64,000 nucleotides of DNA from Beta vulgaris subsp. vulgaris (GCF_026745355.1 NC_079210.1:21691983-21755982); one strand, 5' to 3'; shown: positions 35,021-46,849, counted from the stretch's first letter. A program made the numbers and translations. The notes: generated by a model from the sequence alone, not told the origin.

Positions 35021-37302
35021 TATATATACATATGATGAGAAATAGTAATCATTAAAAAGGAAATTTGATTAAGAAAACCTCTTATATATGTATAGTACGA
35101 GTAGTTCACTTTAATAAGGATACCTGTGGGAAGTATTATTATTATTATATTAGCAAAAGGGGATAAGTGTTTGGGGTAGGTGAGTATAACATAAACCAAT
35201 AACAAACCACGTGCCAAAGAGGGGAGTGAAAGTAAAGATAATTAAAGACAAGTTGGTCTGCAGTTCTGATAGGAGTTACCAAAGGAAAGGGGACCCTCCA
35301 GAAAATTCCAAGTATAATAAGTCCAAAACGTTGATATCATAACTCAGTATACTTATAGGTGAACTTCCAGTTAAATTTTCACCCTCAAATTCCACAAAAA
35401 ATTCCACAGCCCAGAAGTCCTCAAGACTTCCGCCACACACCCGCCAGAACCACGATTCTGTCCAAGCTCCATTCTTCCTCCATTTTCTTAGGTAAAAACT
35501 CCATTTTCTTCCATGCAAACTATTAAAAATGTTCAAAACTTATAGGTGCATATTGGGTAACCAAGAATTTCAGGAAAAACAAAGGGAAAATCGAAGAACA
35601 AGAGGAGGAAGAACTCATTAAGGTAAACTGGAAAAAAAAAAAATTCTTAGATGATGTGTTTAGGCTTTGTTTTGGGGGAATTCCTTCCAATTGCTAATTT
35701 CTATTGTGTGCATGTCTTAAATTTGTTGGTTAGGAGTAAAGCTTCGAGCTTTGGCAGCCATTTTGGGAAGAAACTAAGCAAGGAATTAAGGTACACACGA
35801 TTCTAAACTAACATGGGATTTTTAGTTGTTTAGGTTGGTGAAACCTCTTTGTATGAAAATATGGGTTTAAAGTTTGAGTCTTCATATGATAATGAGTAAC
35901 ATGTATATACTGGTTCAAGTATAACATATGTGAATTTTTATTGCATGCATGTTGAATGATACATAATATTGAAAGAACAAGTAAAGATACTAATGGATGA
36001 AAGATGGATTTTTTTGTGTGATTTTGTGGTTTAGTTGGAATTTCATTGGAAAAATTTGGAACTTAGGACCTTAACCTACTGTATTTTCATATATAAACAA
36101 AGGTTAATGAGAATTAGGCTCATGAACCAAAGAGTGTAGTAAACTTCATTTGTAAGATACTATATTTTGCCGAAACTTCGAATATGATTTCACAAGGTTC
36201 ATATCATAATATTCAAGAGCCATCTTTTCTGTGATATGTGAATTTAAGTATGACCATGATTGTAGGAATGAGAGGCCATTATATATAATTAACAAGTAAA
36301 ATTATAAGTAAATTATATGAGAAATAGATGTTAGAAACAATGAAACGTTATCTTGTTATATATGCATGACTAAAAATTCCTAAACTAGGGGAGTAGAGTT
36401 ATTTTGAGAAGTAATGGAAGTAATGGTAGATATATTTTATAAAGGATATTGATTGAGATGTTAGTTGCAAAAGATTTGAGTTTCATAGAAATGATAGGGG
36501 GAAGAAACTGCGTAAGCAGTGATGAACACACCATAGGGTGTGTGTATGAGTATAGATGATAGGACATGTCCTGGATTAAGTCTTGCAAGCTGTACATATA
36601 TTATAATGGGACGACGTTCCCATGAGTTTAGAGTCGGCAGAGTAGCCCTCTATTCGTGCTTCTTCTCCCCGGTTAAATGTATTAATAAATAGATAGAAAA
36701 GAACATAGATGGTAAAGTGCATTTCTTATACTCAATATTTGAAACATGGAAAGATCGCGCCACTGACACCTTGGAAAATCGTAACTCACAAGTAATTAAG
36801 TGATGATTGCCAATGCTTAACTTATATAAAAATAAGCATTATGAATGTCTCCTACAAGACTAAACATGAGAACTGAAGAATTTGTGTGTACCAGCTTTGC
36901 TGACTTAAATTGTTATTGTCATTTCCCAACTGCCCTTCCGGGCAGTGGTGGAATTGCAGGGCTAGGTAAAGGGAGTTGTTTGGAGTTACGTGATGCGCTT
37001 GCCACCATGTTGTGAACTTAAATGTTTTGTCATTTTGTTACGTTTATAATACTTGAAATGTAAATATTATAATAGATTCCATGGCATGTATTTTTTGTAG
37101 ATCCATATGTAAATTTCCTAAAAAAAAATATATGGATTGTAATATTATATTAATATTTTAAGCAGGTGGTAAGATACTTCCAAGTCTTGGGGCTTCCTTA
37201 AGAAGGGAAACTCAAGCTTGGGTAATGTCACCTAATTAGCTACGATGCAATTATACTTCCAGTAGCTTTCTTATAAGCAGCTTAATTAGGTGGGCTGTTA
37301 CA
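34925..37302 (+). repeat. 3' LTR of the Tekay element
   Basis: It matches 27,036-29,340 along its whole length and ends GGGCTGTTACA. It is longer mainly through a larger AAT microsatellite (about 34,965-35,020) and a 34-bp segment (about 35,214-35,247) absent from the 5' LTR. The start is AGTAATAG, as in the 5' copy. Confidence 0.92.
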
Positions 37303-37322
37303 TAGTTTTCCCTTGTTGACAT

Positions 37323-37340
37323 TGGCGTCGTTGCCGGGGA
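37323..37340 (+). promoter_or_regulatory. Athila primer-binding site
   Basis: TGGCGTCGTTGCCGGGGA differs by one base from the aspartate-tRNA-complementary site typical of Athila elements. It follows the LTR end GTTGACA (37,315-37,321) and lies 20 bp after the Tekay insertion point, so the Tekay element landed almost at the end of the Athila LTR. Confidence 0.85.
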
Positions 37341-37659
37341 TCGGCATATTTCCATTGAGTAGTAGTTTTGCTTGTGAGTCTAAGTCTTTATTTTTCTTTG
37401 CATTGTCTTTTCTTGTTTGTGTGTTGGTGTCCTTTGCTTGCTAAGTTTTTTTAATACCGCTCTTGAGCCTTGTGGTCTTGTATGCTAAGAAGTAATCGTG
37501 CCTTGCCTCTTATCCCATTTTATACGAAGTTTGAGAATATCGTAAAAGCTATAAGAGGGGGGTTGAGAGGAGAGAGAGTGCAAGAACAACCACATCCTCC
37601 TTTCATATTGAAAGTCCTCAAAATTCTACAAGTTCCACTAGTTTTGAGGAATTAGAGCA

Positions 37660-39588
37660 AGAAATGGGGGGAAATAAACAACCGGAGTTTTAGAGACTAT
37701 GGAGCTCTTATGGCATATATACTCAAAAAAGTGCCATTGTTTCACCAACCATACAAGCAAATGATTTTGTGTTCAAATCCGCTTTCATTCAACTCATCTA
37801 AAATAATCAATTTGGGGGTAGTTGCCAGCATGAATTCCCTCGAGAGAACTTGAGAAGGTTTTTTGAGTTTTTCTCAACGGTAAATCACAATGGAACCACA
37901 CAAGATTTCATCCGCCTAAGAATGTTCATGTTCTCCTTAATGAAGGATAACGTTGGCTCATGGATCTACCGCCTAACTCACTCACAACATAGGGAAAAGT
38001 CACCAAAGCTTTTTTGGGCCAATTTTATGCATTGCAAAAGACAGATAGAATGGGAGCTAAGATTATGACATTCAATGATAGAGAAGGTGAGAGTCTAAAA
38101 GAAGCATGAGAGACATTCAAAATCCTCTTGAGGGAGTGTCCACACCACGACATGGGTAAGATGCAACTCCATTGTTTCTATAATGGAATTTCTTCTCACA
38201 ACAAGATGAGTCTGAATGCGAGAGAGGGCAGACCAATAATGATGAAAAGGGCGGATGAAGGTATTCAATCAAGTGAACATGTTGTTCAAATTACCGATAT
38301 TTGAACAAGGGAGAGTGCACTTCAATCTCCAAGAGAGGTGGAAGGTATGAAGTTAATAGCATTGATTTACTTACTTCTAAAGTAGATGCTTTATTTAATC
38401 AATTAAAATCATCTACCATGCCCCCTCCTCATCTAATGTTTCCATTCTGGACATTAAAGAAACCCCAACTCATGTCCCTCTCCTAACATGTCCCATATAA
38501 TTAGTTATGGGAACACTCCCCATTCGGGTCATACTAACATGCCCGTGCATTTTTTGTTTTGTGATACTTGTGAAGCATATAACCACTATTCTTCCTATAG
38601 CAACTTTGTAGACTCTAACATCTCTTCTTCATCCTCCATGTAGCAAGTCAATGCCCTAAACAAAAAATTTGACCCATATTCTAACACCTTTAATTCAGGT
38701 TTACGTCATAACCCGAATTTTGGGTGGAGGAACTAAGGTCAAAGCTCTAATTAAAAAGTGGGTCAAAATGTTAATCAAAGTCAAGATCAATGCCAACATG
38801 GATAGAATGAAGGTCAATACTGTGGTTCGTATCCTAATAAAGGCCAATATTCTGATGCTAGACCTCCCCCGGGGTTTCAAGGAAACCAAAGGCCTAATTA
38901 TAACTTCCCTTAACAAGCACCTCTTCAATTAGAACCGCCCACCACCACCACATGTCTAGAAAGTATGATGCCAACCTTCATGACTAATCAAGTTAAAGAG
39001 ACTAGTGAGTTGAGAGAGAGCTTAAAACAAATGGAAGTTCATAATAAAATGCTTGAAACTCAATTCGCTCAAATGGAGGGTTCTATGAAAAGTGTTTCCA
39101 CTACCCAACTCCCTATTCAAGGTGTAAATCCCAATGAACAAGCTTATACTATAATCACTAGGAGTGAGACAATTGAGGAATGTTTGTGTAAATGGGGATA
39201 AGGCAAAGAAGGATGAAAACCAATTGACCAATGACTTCCATGATGGTTGGAATGAGAGAGATGATGACCCTCCTACACCACCACCAAAAGCAAAGATGAT
39301 GGGCTAGTCACAAGCACCGTACCTCCTTACTAGAAAAGCTTTCCTACCAAAGTAAGTTTGCTACTTCTAAGCTTGATGACTAATTTTCTAAGTTACTTGA
39401 TGTCTTGAAAAAAGCTCCATGTTAATATCCCGTTCACCGAAGCAAAAAACAAATGCCAACTTATGCTAAGTTCTTAACAGAGATCCTATCCAAAAAAAAG
39501 GGACTTAGATAGTGTGGACACCATTAACTTGACCAAGACTTGTAGTGCTATAATTCAAAAAAAGTTGCAAACTAAGTTGAAGGACCTC
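37660..39588 (+). pseudogene. Athila gag remnant
   Basis: Broken capsid gene. Recognisable blocks run in order: SPTIQANDFVFKSAFIQLI and NNQFGG (about 37,740-37,820); FPRENLRRFFEFFSTVN, then IRLRMFMFSLMKDNVGSWIY (37,833-37,975), matching the Athila IRLRLFPFSLRDKAKSWL block; ESLKEAWETFKILLRECPHH (about 38,090-38,150); and FYNGISSHNKMSLNA (about 38,180). Next come an asparagine/glutamine-rich stretch with RHNPNFGWRNQGQSS and RPPPGFQGNQRPNYNFPQQ, and a short coiled-coil-like helix (ELRESLKQMEVHNKMLETQF, 39,010-39,065). The gag-protease linker with KKLHVNIPFTEA and LQTKLKDLG ends where the solo LTR is inserted. Stops and frameshifts occur throughout. No zinc knuckle is visible, as is usual for Athila gag. 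Confidence 0.83.
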
Positions 39589-39644
39589 GGTAGTGTAATA
39601 GCCTTGTTTTTAAGAACCTTTATTTAAAAGCTAAAAGTGGATAA

Positions 39645-39958
39645 GACCATCATTGTTAATGGTTAAGAAAGCTTGTGGATAAGCATTACCATTCTTAATG
39701 GTTAAGAAAGCTTGTGGATAAGCATTACTATTCTTAATGGTTAAGAAAGCTTGTGGATAAGCATTATCATTCTTAATAGTGAAGAAAGTAAGGTTGTGGA
39801 TAAGTACTATCATTCTTAGTGGTTAAGAAAGGTTGTGGATAAGCATTAACATTCCTAGTGGTTAAGAAAGCTTATGGATAAGGCACTATCTTTCTTAATC
39901 GTTAAGAAAGGTCAAAGAGGATAAGAACCATCATTCTTATTGGATAAGAAGGCTTTGG
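39645..39958 (+). repeat. 39-43 bp tandem array in the solo LTR
   Basis: About seven copies of a unit GGTTAAGAAAGCTTGTGGAT + AAGCATTACCATTCTTAAT. The first three are nearly identical at 39 bp; later ones diverge and lengthen to 41-43 bp. It lies upstream of the LTR TATA box, where such arrays often act as enhancers; that role is inferred. Confidence 0.9.
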
Positions 39959-40398
39959 AAACAAATAGATAAGTTAAAAAGTCCTTGAGAGCCTTAAACA
40001 TTAAGATTATGAAAATCGTTTGGAGATTGTTTTATCGGGTAACGATGAACTTCCAGTTAAAGAGCCTTTCGGGGTTGAATCCGAGCTCAGAACCTAATAA
40101 AACTTGATATATGACATGCTTGGGATGTCTTAAGGTTAAAATAGTCATTTATGCCTAAGAATTACGTGGCTCAATTAGGTAAATTGCTTACATAGTAAAA
40201 CCTGGCCAGCTGAAATTACAGCTCAATCAGACCTATCCTCAAAGAAAGCTGCTTAGCAGCTACCTAAGTGTCGATCTTTCAAAGACCTTTGTATGCATGA
40301 AAGCCAACACCTAAGGCTAACACCTCAATCAAGAATCACCCAAAAACTCCAAGAAGCCGACCTTGCCCAGAAGAGGTTTCCCTCCCCTGGGGGTACCG

Positions 40399-40427
40399 CC
40401 AGAACAGACTATAAAAGCCTGTTCTGG
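40399..40427 (+). promoter_or_regulatory. TATA box within a perfect 9-bp dyad
   Basis: TATAAAAG (40,410-40,417) is flanked by CCAGAACAG (40,399-40,407) and its exact reverse complement CTGTTCTGG (40,419-40,427). Position and sequence fit the core promoter of the LTR, with transcription toward the Athila protease. Confidence 0.65.
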
Positions 40428-41029
40428 ATTTTCATCTCTTTTCTCTTATTTCTTCCTCTTGGACACCCACTTTTCTCTACATAAAACTCTTCTAAACATC
40501 CATACACAGTAGTTCAAGCTTTAGTTCCAATCTTTAGACCTTAAACTCATATAGAAAACCTTGCTGAAAGAACACATAAGTTGTTGTAAGTTCAACAGTT
40601 TACACCTCTTGTATTTAAGCTTAGTTTTTCATATCTATAAGCTTGTTGAAACTAATCTTTAGCATTTTATACATTCAGGGGAATTGTAGGAGTAGTTAAC
40701 CAATTGGATTAAGGAGTTTCGTGGCTTTAAGCATCCTTAGTAAAGGTACACACTTAGTTTGGTTTTACCCTAGAGATTTCCATACCTATAGTTAGGTGAT
40801 TGTTTCTTTATAGTGTAAAGCATGTTTATGAAATGAATTTACTTATGATGTGTGTTTTATTATGTGTATATTGAGTATATTACATGGAGATAACATGCTA
40901 AGGTCCAGTAGAGATGTTTCATTTGACCTAAACAACACTTATACACTAAGTATTACGATTATGCTCTTTAATGGAATGTGTTTAGTACATGGACTTGTGC
41001 AGTAATTGTGATGATTGAGGTGGAGTTGT

Positions 41030-41700
41030 TATGTTATTGTTGTTGTGGAGTTGTTGTGGTGGTTGTGGTGAAGTTGTTGTGGAATTGCTATTGTTGTTGT
41101 TGCTCTGTTGTAGTAGTGTTGTTGGGTTATTATTGTTCTGTCATTGTGGTTGTGGTGGAGTTGCTGTGATGTTGTTGCCTATTGTTGTTGTTGCGCCGTT
41201 GTTATGGTTGTTGTTGTAGTTGTGGTGGCTATTGTGCAGTAGTTGTGATGGTTGTGGTAGAATTATTATGTTGTTGTTCTGTTGTTGTGGTGATGTTGTG
41301 GTGGGTTATAGTTAAAATAGTTTACTAGTTTGGAAGATGAATTAGTTTGGATATGATTAAAAAGGTTACGATGATGTGTCCAGAGCTAGTATCATGTGGT
41401 TTACAGTTTAAGTATATATATCCAAAGTATTCAGTAGAACAATATGGCTCATCTTGTTATTATGATTCAAGAAGTTGGAGTGATAAATTTGGGAATATGA
41501 TTTACTTAGGTTTGTTATGAACATAGTAGGTGGTGGTTTCTGTTGTTGGTTGTGCTATTGTATTGTGGTTATGTTGTTCTGTTATTGTGTTTAATGTTGT
41601 GTTATTGGTGTTGGAGTTATTGTTGGTGGTGGAGGTGGTATTATTGTTGTATGTGCTGTTGTTATTATGTTGTTGTTGTATTGTTCTTATTGGATAGTCG
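41030..41700 (+). repeat. GTT/GTGG-rich low-complexity tract
   Basis: Imperfect repeats of GTTGTTGTGG, TGTTATTG and variants. The cysteine/valine- and leucine-rich frames that span it are artefacts of the repeat. Confidence 0.8.
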
Positions 41701-43079
41701 TTGTTGATGATGCGATGGAAGTCATAATCTTAGAATTGGGAGACTGTTATAATTATTGTAGTTGGAGTTGATATGCAGGAAGTCGAGTTATGAGTTATGG
41801 AATGACTTCGTTAATTTCTATTTACGGGATTCAGTTTGATTAGCCTAATGGTTGCGTTAGAAGAAGATAATTAGAATAGTTAAGTTTGGTTATTGATTAT
41901 TGATGTTACTGTGAGGTGGTTGTTGGAGGATGGCTATGTAGACGTATAGAATTGAAGATGATATGGGAAATCAAGTTATGATGATTGGAGGTTTCGTATA
42001 ATTGTTATAGAGTTGAGGTAACCTTTAGGTTCAGCAAAATATTTAAATGCTCCCGTGGGCGTTATATTGAATTTTGGATATCATATATCGTTTGTGGTAA
42101 TGGCCATGATTATAGATACATCTCTATGAGTTAGTTGTGAATTGCTATTGGATTGTTATAAAAGTATCATTTTGTTCAATTATCGAAATTGTTCGAAAAT
42201 ACTATATTTCTCAAAATACGATTTGGTATGATAATGAGGAAATGGTTCGGATATGAGTTAAGACCAGATAAGGTCGAATATGGTGTTATGTTATGAGTAT
42301 TGAGGATTCAAGTATGAATCATTAAATATCTTATTTTATAAATATGAAAGTGAGGCATGAATAGGCACCCCGAGTTAGGGCGGGTAGAGTCCCTAGTTGT
42401 TGCCTTCCAGGAAGGGCGAACTCCTGGCGTTATAGGACATGTCCGGGTAAGTCTTGCAAGCATAACAATAAAAGGCTAGGTGACGACCCTCAATAGTTTG
42501 GAGACAGTTGGTACTGCGTGGTACCCCTCTCCACTCGCGTTCATGCCAAACGATTTAATTTTATGAAACTATAATAACTGAGTCGAATGTGATTATCTGT
42601 TATCATAACTATGTGTTAGTTTTCAAAATACACCTAAACTTGTATTTTCTATTACACAGTGTGTACTCAGCTTTGCTGATAGTGTTGTCATTTCTGTGGC
42701 CTGTCACTTGGTGGGTGGCAGAGTGAAATATTGTTGCAGGTTTGGTGTTGTGAGCTCAGGATTCTGAAGTGAAGCAAGATAAAGATGTCGTCGTAGCTTA
42801 TGGATTGAGTTTGTATCTAGATAGTGTATTTTAGATTAGATATTTATATTTCGTTGTATACAATATTTGGGAATATTAGTCGAGATATCGGTGTTATTGA
42901 AGTCTTATATAAAGGATTTTGTTTTGTGGGCCAATAACCCATAGGTCCAGGATCGTTTTATAGGTTATGTTTCCGCTGCGAGTAAATGTTTAATTCGAGG
43001 CTTATTAAGCATTGATTGTGATTAGTGAATCTTAAGTGTATTTACCTAACAGCTCGGGAAAGCGGGCTATTACAGGTAG

Positions 43080-44290
43080 TTTCAATATACCATGTGCTAT
43101 TGGTGACATGATCATTGACCGAGATTTATGTGACTTAGGAGCTAGTGTCAGCTTGATGCCACCCTTCGTTTGCAAAATATTGAATCTATGAGAGTTTAAG
43201 CCCACTCACATTTCACTTCAATTGGCCGATAGATCGGTTAAGATGCACATAGGAAAGCTAGAAGATATCCCCCTTAGGGTGGGTAAAATTCTAAATTCCC
43301 GTGGACTTTGTGGTGCTTGAAATGGATGAAGATCCAAATATTTTAATCATCCTAAGTAGACCATTCTTTGCTACGATGGAGGAATTTATTGATGTTAAAA
43401 ATGGCAAGCTAATCTTGAAAGTAGGAGATGATAAGATTAAATTCAACCTCTCATAAATCATAAAATGTTCACCAATTACGGATGATTGTTTTAGAGTTGA
43501 AACAATTGACTATGATGTGCCCCAACCCATGCATGCTTATGATAATGATCCTCTTACTCTTGTATTGGTTGATGATGATGATTGTGGTAGTGATGAGGTG
43601 AAGTCAATAGTTGAGCTACTTAACTCCACCCCAACTCTTGAACCATTTGACGATCTTGGCTATTAATAAGGAAGAAGCAAAAATTTCAAAAAAAAGTGAT
43701 ATTAAAGCTCATGAGTAGAATTAAAATCTCTACCTTCGAACCTTAAGTACGTTTTTCCTAGTGCTATTATCTACATATCCCGTTATTGGGAATGACGAAT
43801 TGATCCAAGAACAAATCTCCAAATTGCTTGATGTGTTGCAAATGCATAAAAGTGTGTTAGGTTATATAATTGATGATTTGAAAGGAATTAACCCAACTCT
43901 TTGCATGTATCGTATTCTTTTAGAAGATGAAGCAAAGCCTTCAAGAGAGAGACAAAGAAATTGAATCCTTCCATGATGCAAGTTGTGAAAAAAGAGGTCC
44001 TAAAAGTACTTGCTTCTGGGATTATCAATCCTATTTCTTATAGTAAGTGAGTATCCTGGGTGCAAGTCGTATCTAAAAGGGGGGGGGGGGATCACGATCA
44101 TTCACAATGATGTTGGTGAACTCATCCCCACTTGGACCGTTACCGGGTGAAGAATATGCATTGCTTATCGAAAATAAAGTTTCCACCAGGAAGGATCATT
44201 TTTCCATATTTCTTCATTTATCAAATGTTGGAAAGATTGGCGATGCATAACTATTTTTGTTATCTTGATGGTTACTCTGTGTAGGCGTGC
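43080..44290 (+). pseudogene. Athila protease and partial reverse transcriptase
   Basis: The protease block resumes right after the solo LTR: FNIPCAIGDMIIDRDLCDLG, with DLGAS at 43,132-43,146 (Athila uses DLGAS), then SLMPPFVCKILNL, THISLQLADRSVKMHIGKLE and an altered ILGRPF-type block near 43,350. A linker of about 500 bp holds IPVIGNDELIQEQISKLLDV-type text at 43,770-43,960. RT begins near 43,970 with MQVVKKEVLKVLASGIINPI and SWVQVV, and continues with ELIPTWTVTG-RICIAYRK. It stops after the LDGYS-like segment at about 44,285. The catalytic YVDD, RNase H and integrase are gone. Stops and frameshifts are frequent. Confidence 0.85.
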
Positions 44291-46849
44291 TTTTATTTCG
44301 CCTTCGCAATGTGAGTGTGTATTAGATTTGACTACCCCACTGTAAAGGTTTTATTGAAAGTTGTTTTGAAAGAAGTCGCCAACAATTATTTTTAGGAAGA
44401 ATCATAAACCTAATTCGATATGAAAAAATCGTAGGGACAAATTAGGGACTTATCCAATGTAAATTTTCCTGTCATGACTCCATAGATGGTCAGAGTGAAC
44501 CAAAGATTGAGTTCGACGGTTAGGGTACATACATTCAGGAACAATATTTCCCATTTCCGACTTCTACTAAATATCAATTAATATAATTACATATTTTATG
44601 CCAAAAAATAATCATATAATATTTTAAACACCCCAAAAATGTTAGTCTAGGTTGGTTGAGGCACATAAAAGACTAATTTTTGTGATATATTATTATGCAA
44701 TCAATTTACAAGGAATCTAGCAGGTTGTCCAAACTAATATGATTAATTTAAGAACAATTCTTTAGGTCTTTGATTAGCAAAAAAATAACATGTAACTGAT
44801 AAAAATCATGCAGGGCAATCGTATAATATTCACAGAATGATCAGGCAAGCATATAATATAAAAAAGAAAGAATAATATGAATAGAAAATAAAGTATAGAA
44901 AAGAGGTTAGAATATAATAAAGGGATTCTATATTAAAGATCTACATCATGAAAGAAACAGTTAATAACTTCAATATAAAAATAATGAATTTATTTCAGGA
45001 CCCTCAGGATTATACCTATGCCGTTTAGATTGAAGAGCACCACGACCTCTAAGCGGAGCAACTGTGGAACATAAAACGTAGCTTGATTAGGAATTGATTG
45101 AAAGTAATGAAAATGTTGAAATTATTTCATTGTTTGAGTATTTAGAGAGTCGAAGAGTATTCGTAAGGATTTTTTGTATTAGTAAAATAATAATGAAAAG
45201 CCCCGTTTAATTCGGGAAATCTAGATTATTTATAGGCAGAACGACACTGTGCCTTAAGCGCAAGCTGCGCGTGGTGTAATTGACGTGTCAAGCACATGAC
45301 ACGGCATGCCCAGTAGAAAGCGTACACGTGGTACACATTTTGAAAAATATACGAAAGAAATGTTACGTCTCACATAGAGAACCGCGCTTGATGCATGACT
45401 CTGAATGGGTCATAAATCAATGTGTTAGGTGCAGATTAGTGCACCTGGCCTAGGTGGACCGAGTTGCGCTAGGCGCACCAGCTTGGCTCCTAACGTGCTT
45501 TTGCCAGCTTTACTCAAAACATGTTTAAAAGATTTATTTTATCCTTTAATTACGGATATATGATTTTATGGGATAAAATATGATTTTATGGGACAAAATC
45601 TGATTTTATGGGATAAAATCTGATTTTATGGGATAAAATCTGATTTAACTTTTCAAAAGATAAATCAATCAATTATCAATCAATAGGGGTTTTTAAAGAA
45701 ATTGGCTCAAATACAATTAATTATCTTGAATAATTAATTGGGCTTTAGAATATCGTTTCGAAACACAATTTTGGAGTGGTTCTTTAGATTGCTCTTCCAT
45801 TGGGTCGCGCCAACTAATACCGCGGTGTGTTTCATATTGGATCCTTAAATGGGAAGACATGATTATGTGTCTACAGAAGCCACCACTTTGACTGAGGTTC
45901 GATCAGGACAATGAAAGTCAAAGTATACGTTGTCGGGACGGAAAACGATTCTAAACGCTCTACAGTTTAGAACTGAATCTATATATGCTGGTATCTAAAA
46001 AAGAAATTTAGTATGCAGGACGATACTACAATCAATCTGATTACTTGAAGGAAAATATGTTATCCAAAAGGTGCAAATAACTTATACAAGGCACATAATG
46101 ATGTAAATATGCAAACTTAGACTCTGTAAGGATGCATGATACACTATTTAAGGGTTAGGGTTATGTATAGGTAAAGGTTGACACATCATGTAAGGCCAGG
46201 GGTATGTAAGACTATAATGTATGTAATGTAATGCAAGGTTAGGGTTTTGTAAGACTGTAATGCAAGGGCAGGATTTTAGAAGGCCAGACGATGTGTAGAA
46301 TGATAGACTGATCAGAATTAGATAAAATGATTTACGAAAATCGTTTTTAATAAGTAATCAGGGTCCATAAATGAGGTCCGTGGATTATATTTTTCCGGGA
46401 CTTTAATTTTAGTTGGAGGCACCACGACACATAGGAAGCCCCCATTTTGGGTGAGCTTTTCCTGAAATAGGCCTGAGCCTTAATTGAAATGTATTTGATA
46501 TGATATTGAAATGTAGTTGATATGTCTTGAACATTGAATGTTGTTGTTGGGGACTCCTCTTTGAGAAGTTGATATAGGCAAGGTCAAATATCATCGTAAA
46601 TCGTGCCAGGGAAAAGGAGAGCTTGGAAAAAATTAAAGTTCGAATTTATGACTTATATTAATGTAGGTGGGAAAATTGCTTTGACGAGGCTAGGGTTAAG
46701 ACTCGAGTCTATGTCGGGATCTAGATAGAGATTATGCTCCTCTACTCTATATAATTAAATCATTAGATTATGATAAAAAAAATTTATTGAAGCGGTCAGA
46801 CCTCAAGCTGAGGATTCCTACGTATCCGTGCGGAATCAGACCATTCATA
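44291..46849. other. Noncoding, LTR/UTR-like sequence
   Basis: No coding region. Phrases such as GAAAGAAGTCGCCAACAATT (about 44,370) and GAGGATTCCTACGTATCC (about 46,811) resemble LTR/leader text of Ogre/Tat gypsy elements, from memory and without a full-length match. A TATA-like TTATTTATAGG lies near 45,229. Boundaries could not be set. A 20-bp tandem repeat at 45,561-45,640 is listed separately. Confidence 0.35.
45561..45640. repeat. 20-bp tandem repeat, four copies
   Basis: Four head-to-tail copies of TGATTTTATGGGATAAAATC, with one or two substitutions in the first two. No spacer, so not CRISPR-like. Confidence 0.93.

Larger units (their letters stand above)
27036..37302 (+). mobile_element. 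Full-length Tekay-type chromovirus (Ty3/gypsy)
   Basis: A 10.3-kb element with two similar LTRs (27,036-29,340 and 34,925-37,302), a primer-binding site, an extra reading frame, gag, pol with a C-terminal chromodomain, and a polypurine tract. The flanks share TAGT (27,032-27,035 and 37,303-37,306), a 4-bp match compatible with a target duplication. The LTRs differ by scattered substitutions, a 34-bp indel after CACGTG and AAT-repeat length. By eye they look about 95-97% identical (not computed), so the insertion is fairly recent and younger than the surrounding Athila element. The coding region is nevertheless disabled. Confidence 0.92.
39594..43074 (+). mobile_element. Solo LTR of a gypsy chromovirus, TSD GGTAG
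   Basis: It begins TGTAATAGCC and ends GGGCTATTACA, perfect TG...CA ends that are mutually inverted. GGTAG is repeated on both sides (39,589-39,593 and 43,075-43,079), a clean 5-bp target duplication. There is no coding sequence and only one start and one end in 3,481 bp, so it is a solo LTR left by LTR-LTR recombination. Removing it with one GGTAG restores Athila LKDLG-SFNIPCAIG across the site. It contains a 5' tandem array, a TATA box in a dyad, GTT-rich sequence at 41,030-41,700, and phrases shared with the Tekay LTR, including GGACATGTCC (about 42,428) and TCAGCTTTGCTGA (about 42,668). Confidence 0.9.
25560..44290 (+). mobile_element. Athila-type Ty3/gypsy element, nested and 3'-truncated
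   Basis: The parts belonging to this element are a 5' LTR (from roughly 25,560 to 27,035, resuming at 37,303-37,321), a primer-binding site, a gag remnant (37,660-39,588), and protease plus the start of RT (43,080-44,290). The LTR has a GC-rich block at 25,640-25,820 and a TATA-like GGTATAAATACTCC at about 25,929. Two later elements interrupt it: the Tekay element at 27,036-37,302 and the solo LTR at 39,594-43,074. Removing them rejoins Athila sequence correctly on both sides. RT stops after the first third, so the rest of pol, any env-like frame and the 3' LTR are lost. The left limit is a guess. Confidence 0.78.

Noticed and set aside
40978..41219. Overlapping Cys/Val and Leu/Cys frames in the solo LTR
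   Set aside because: They come from the GTT/GTGG low-complexity tract.
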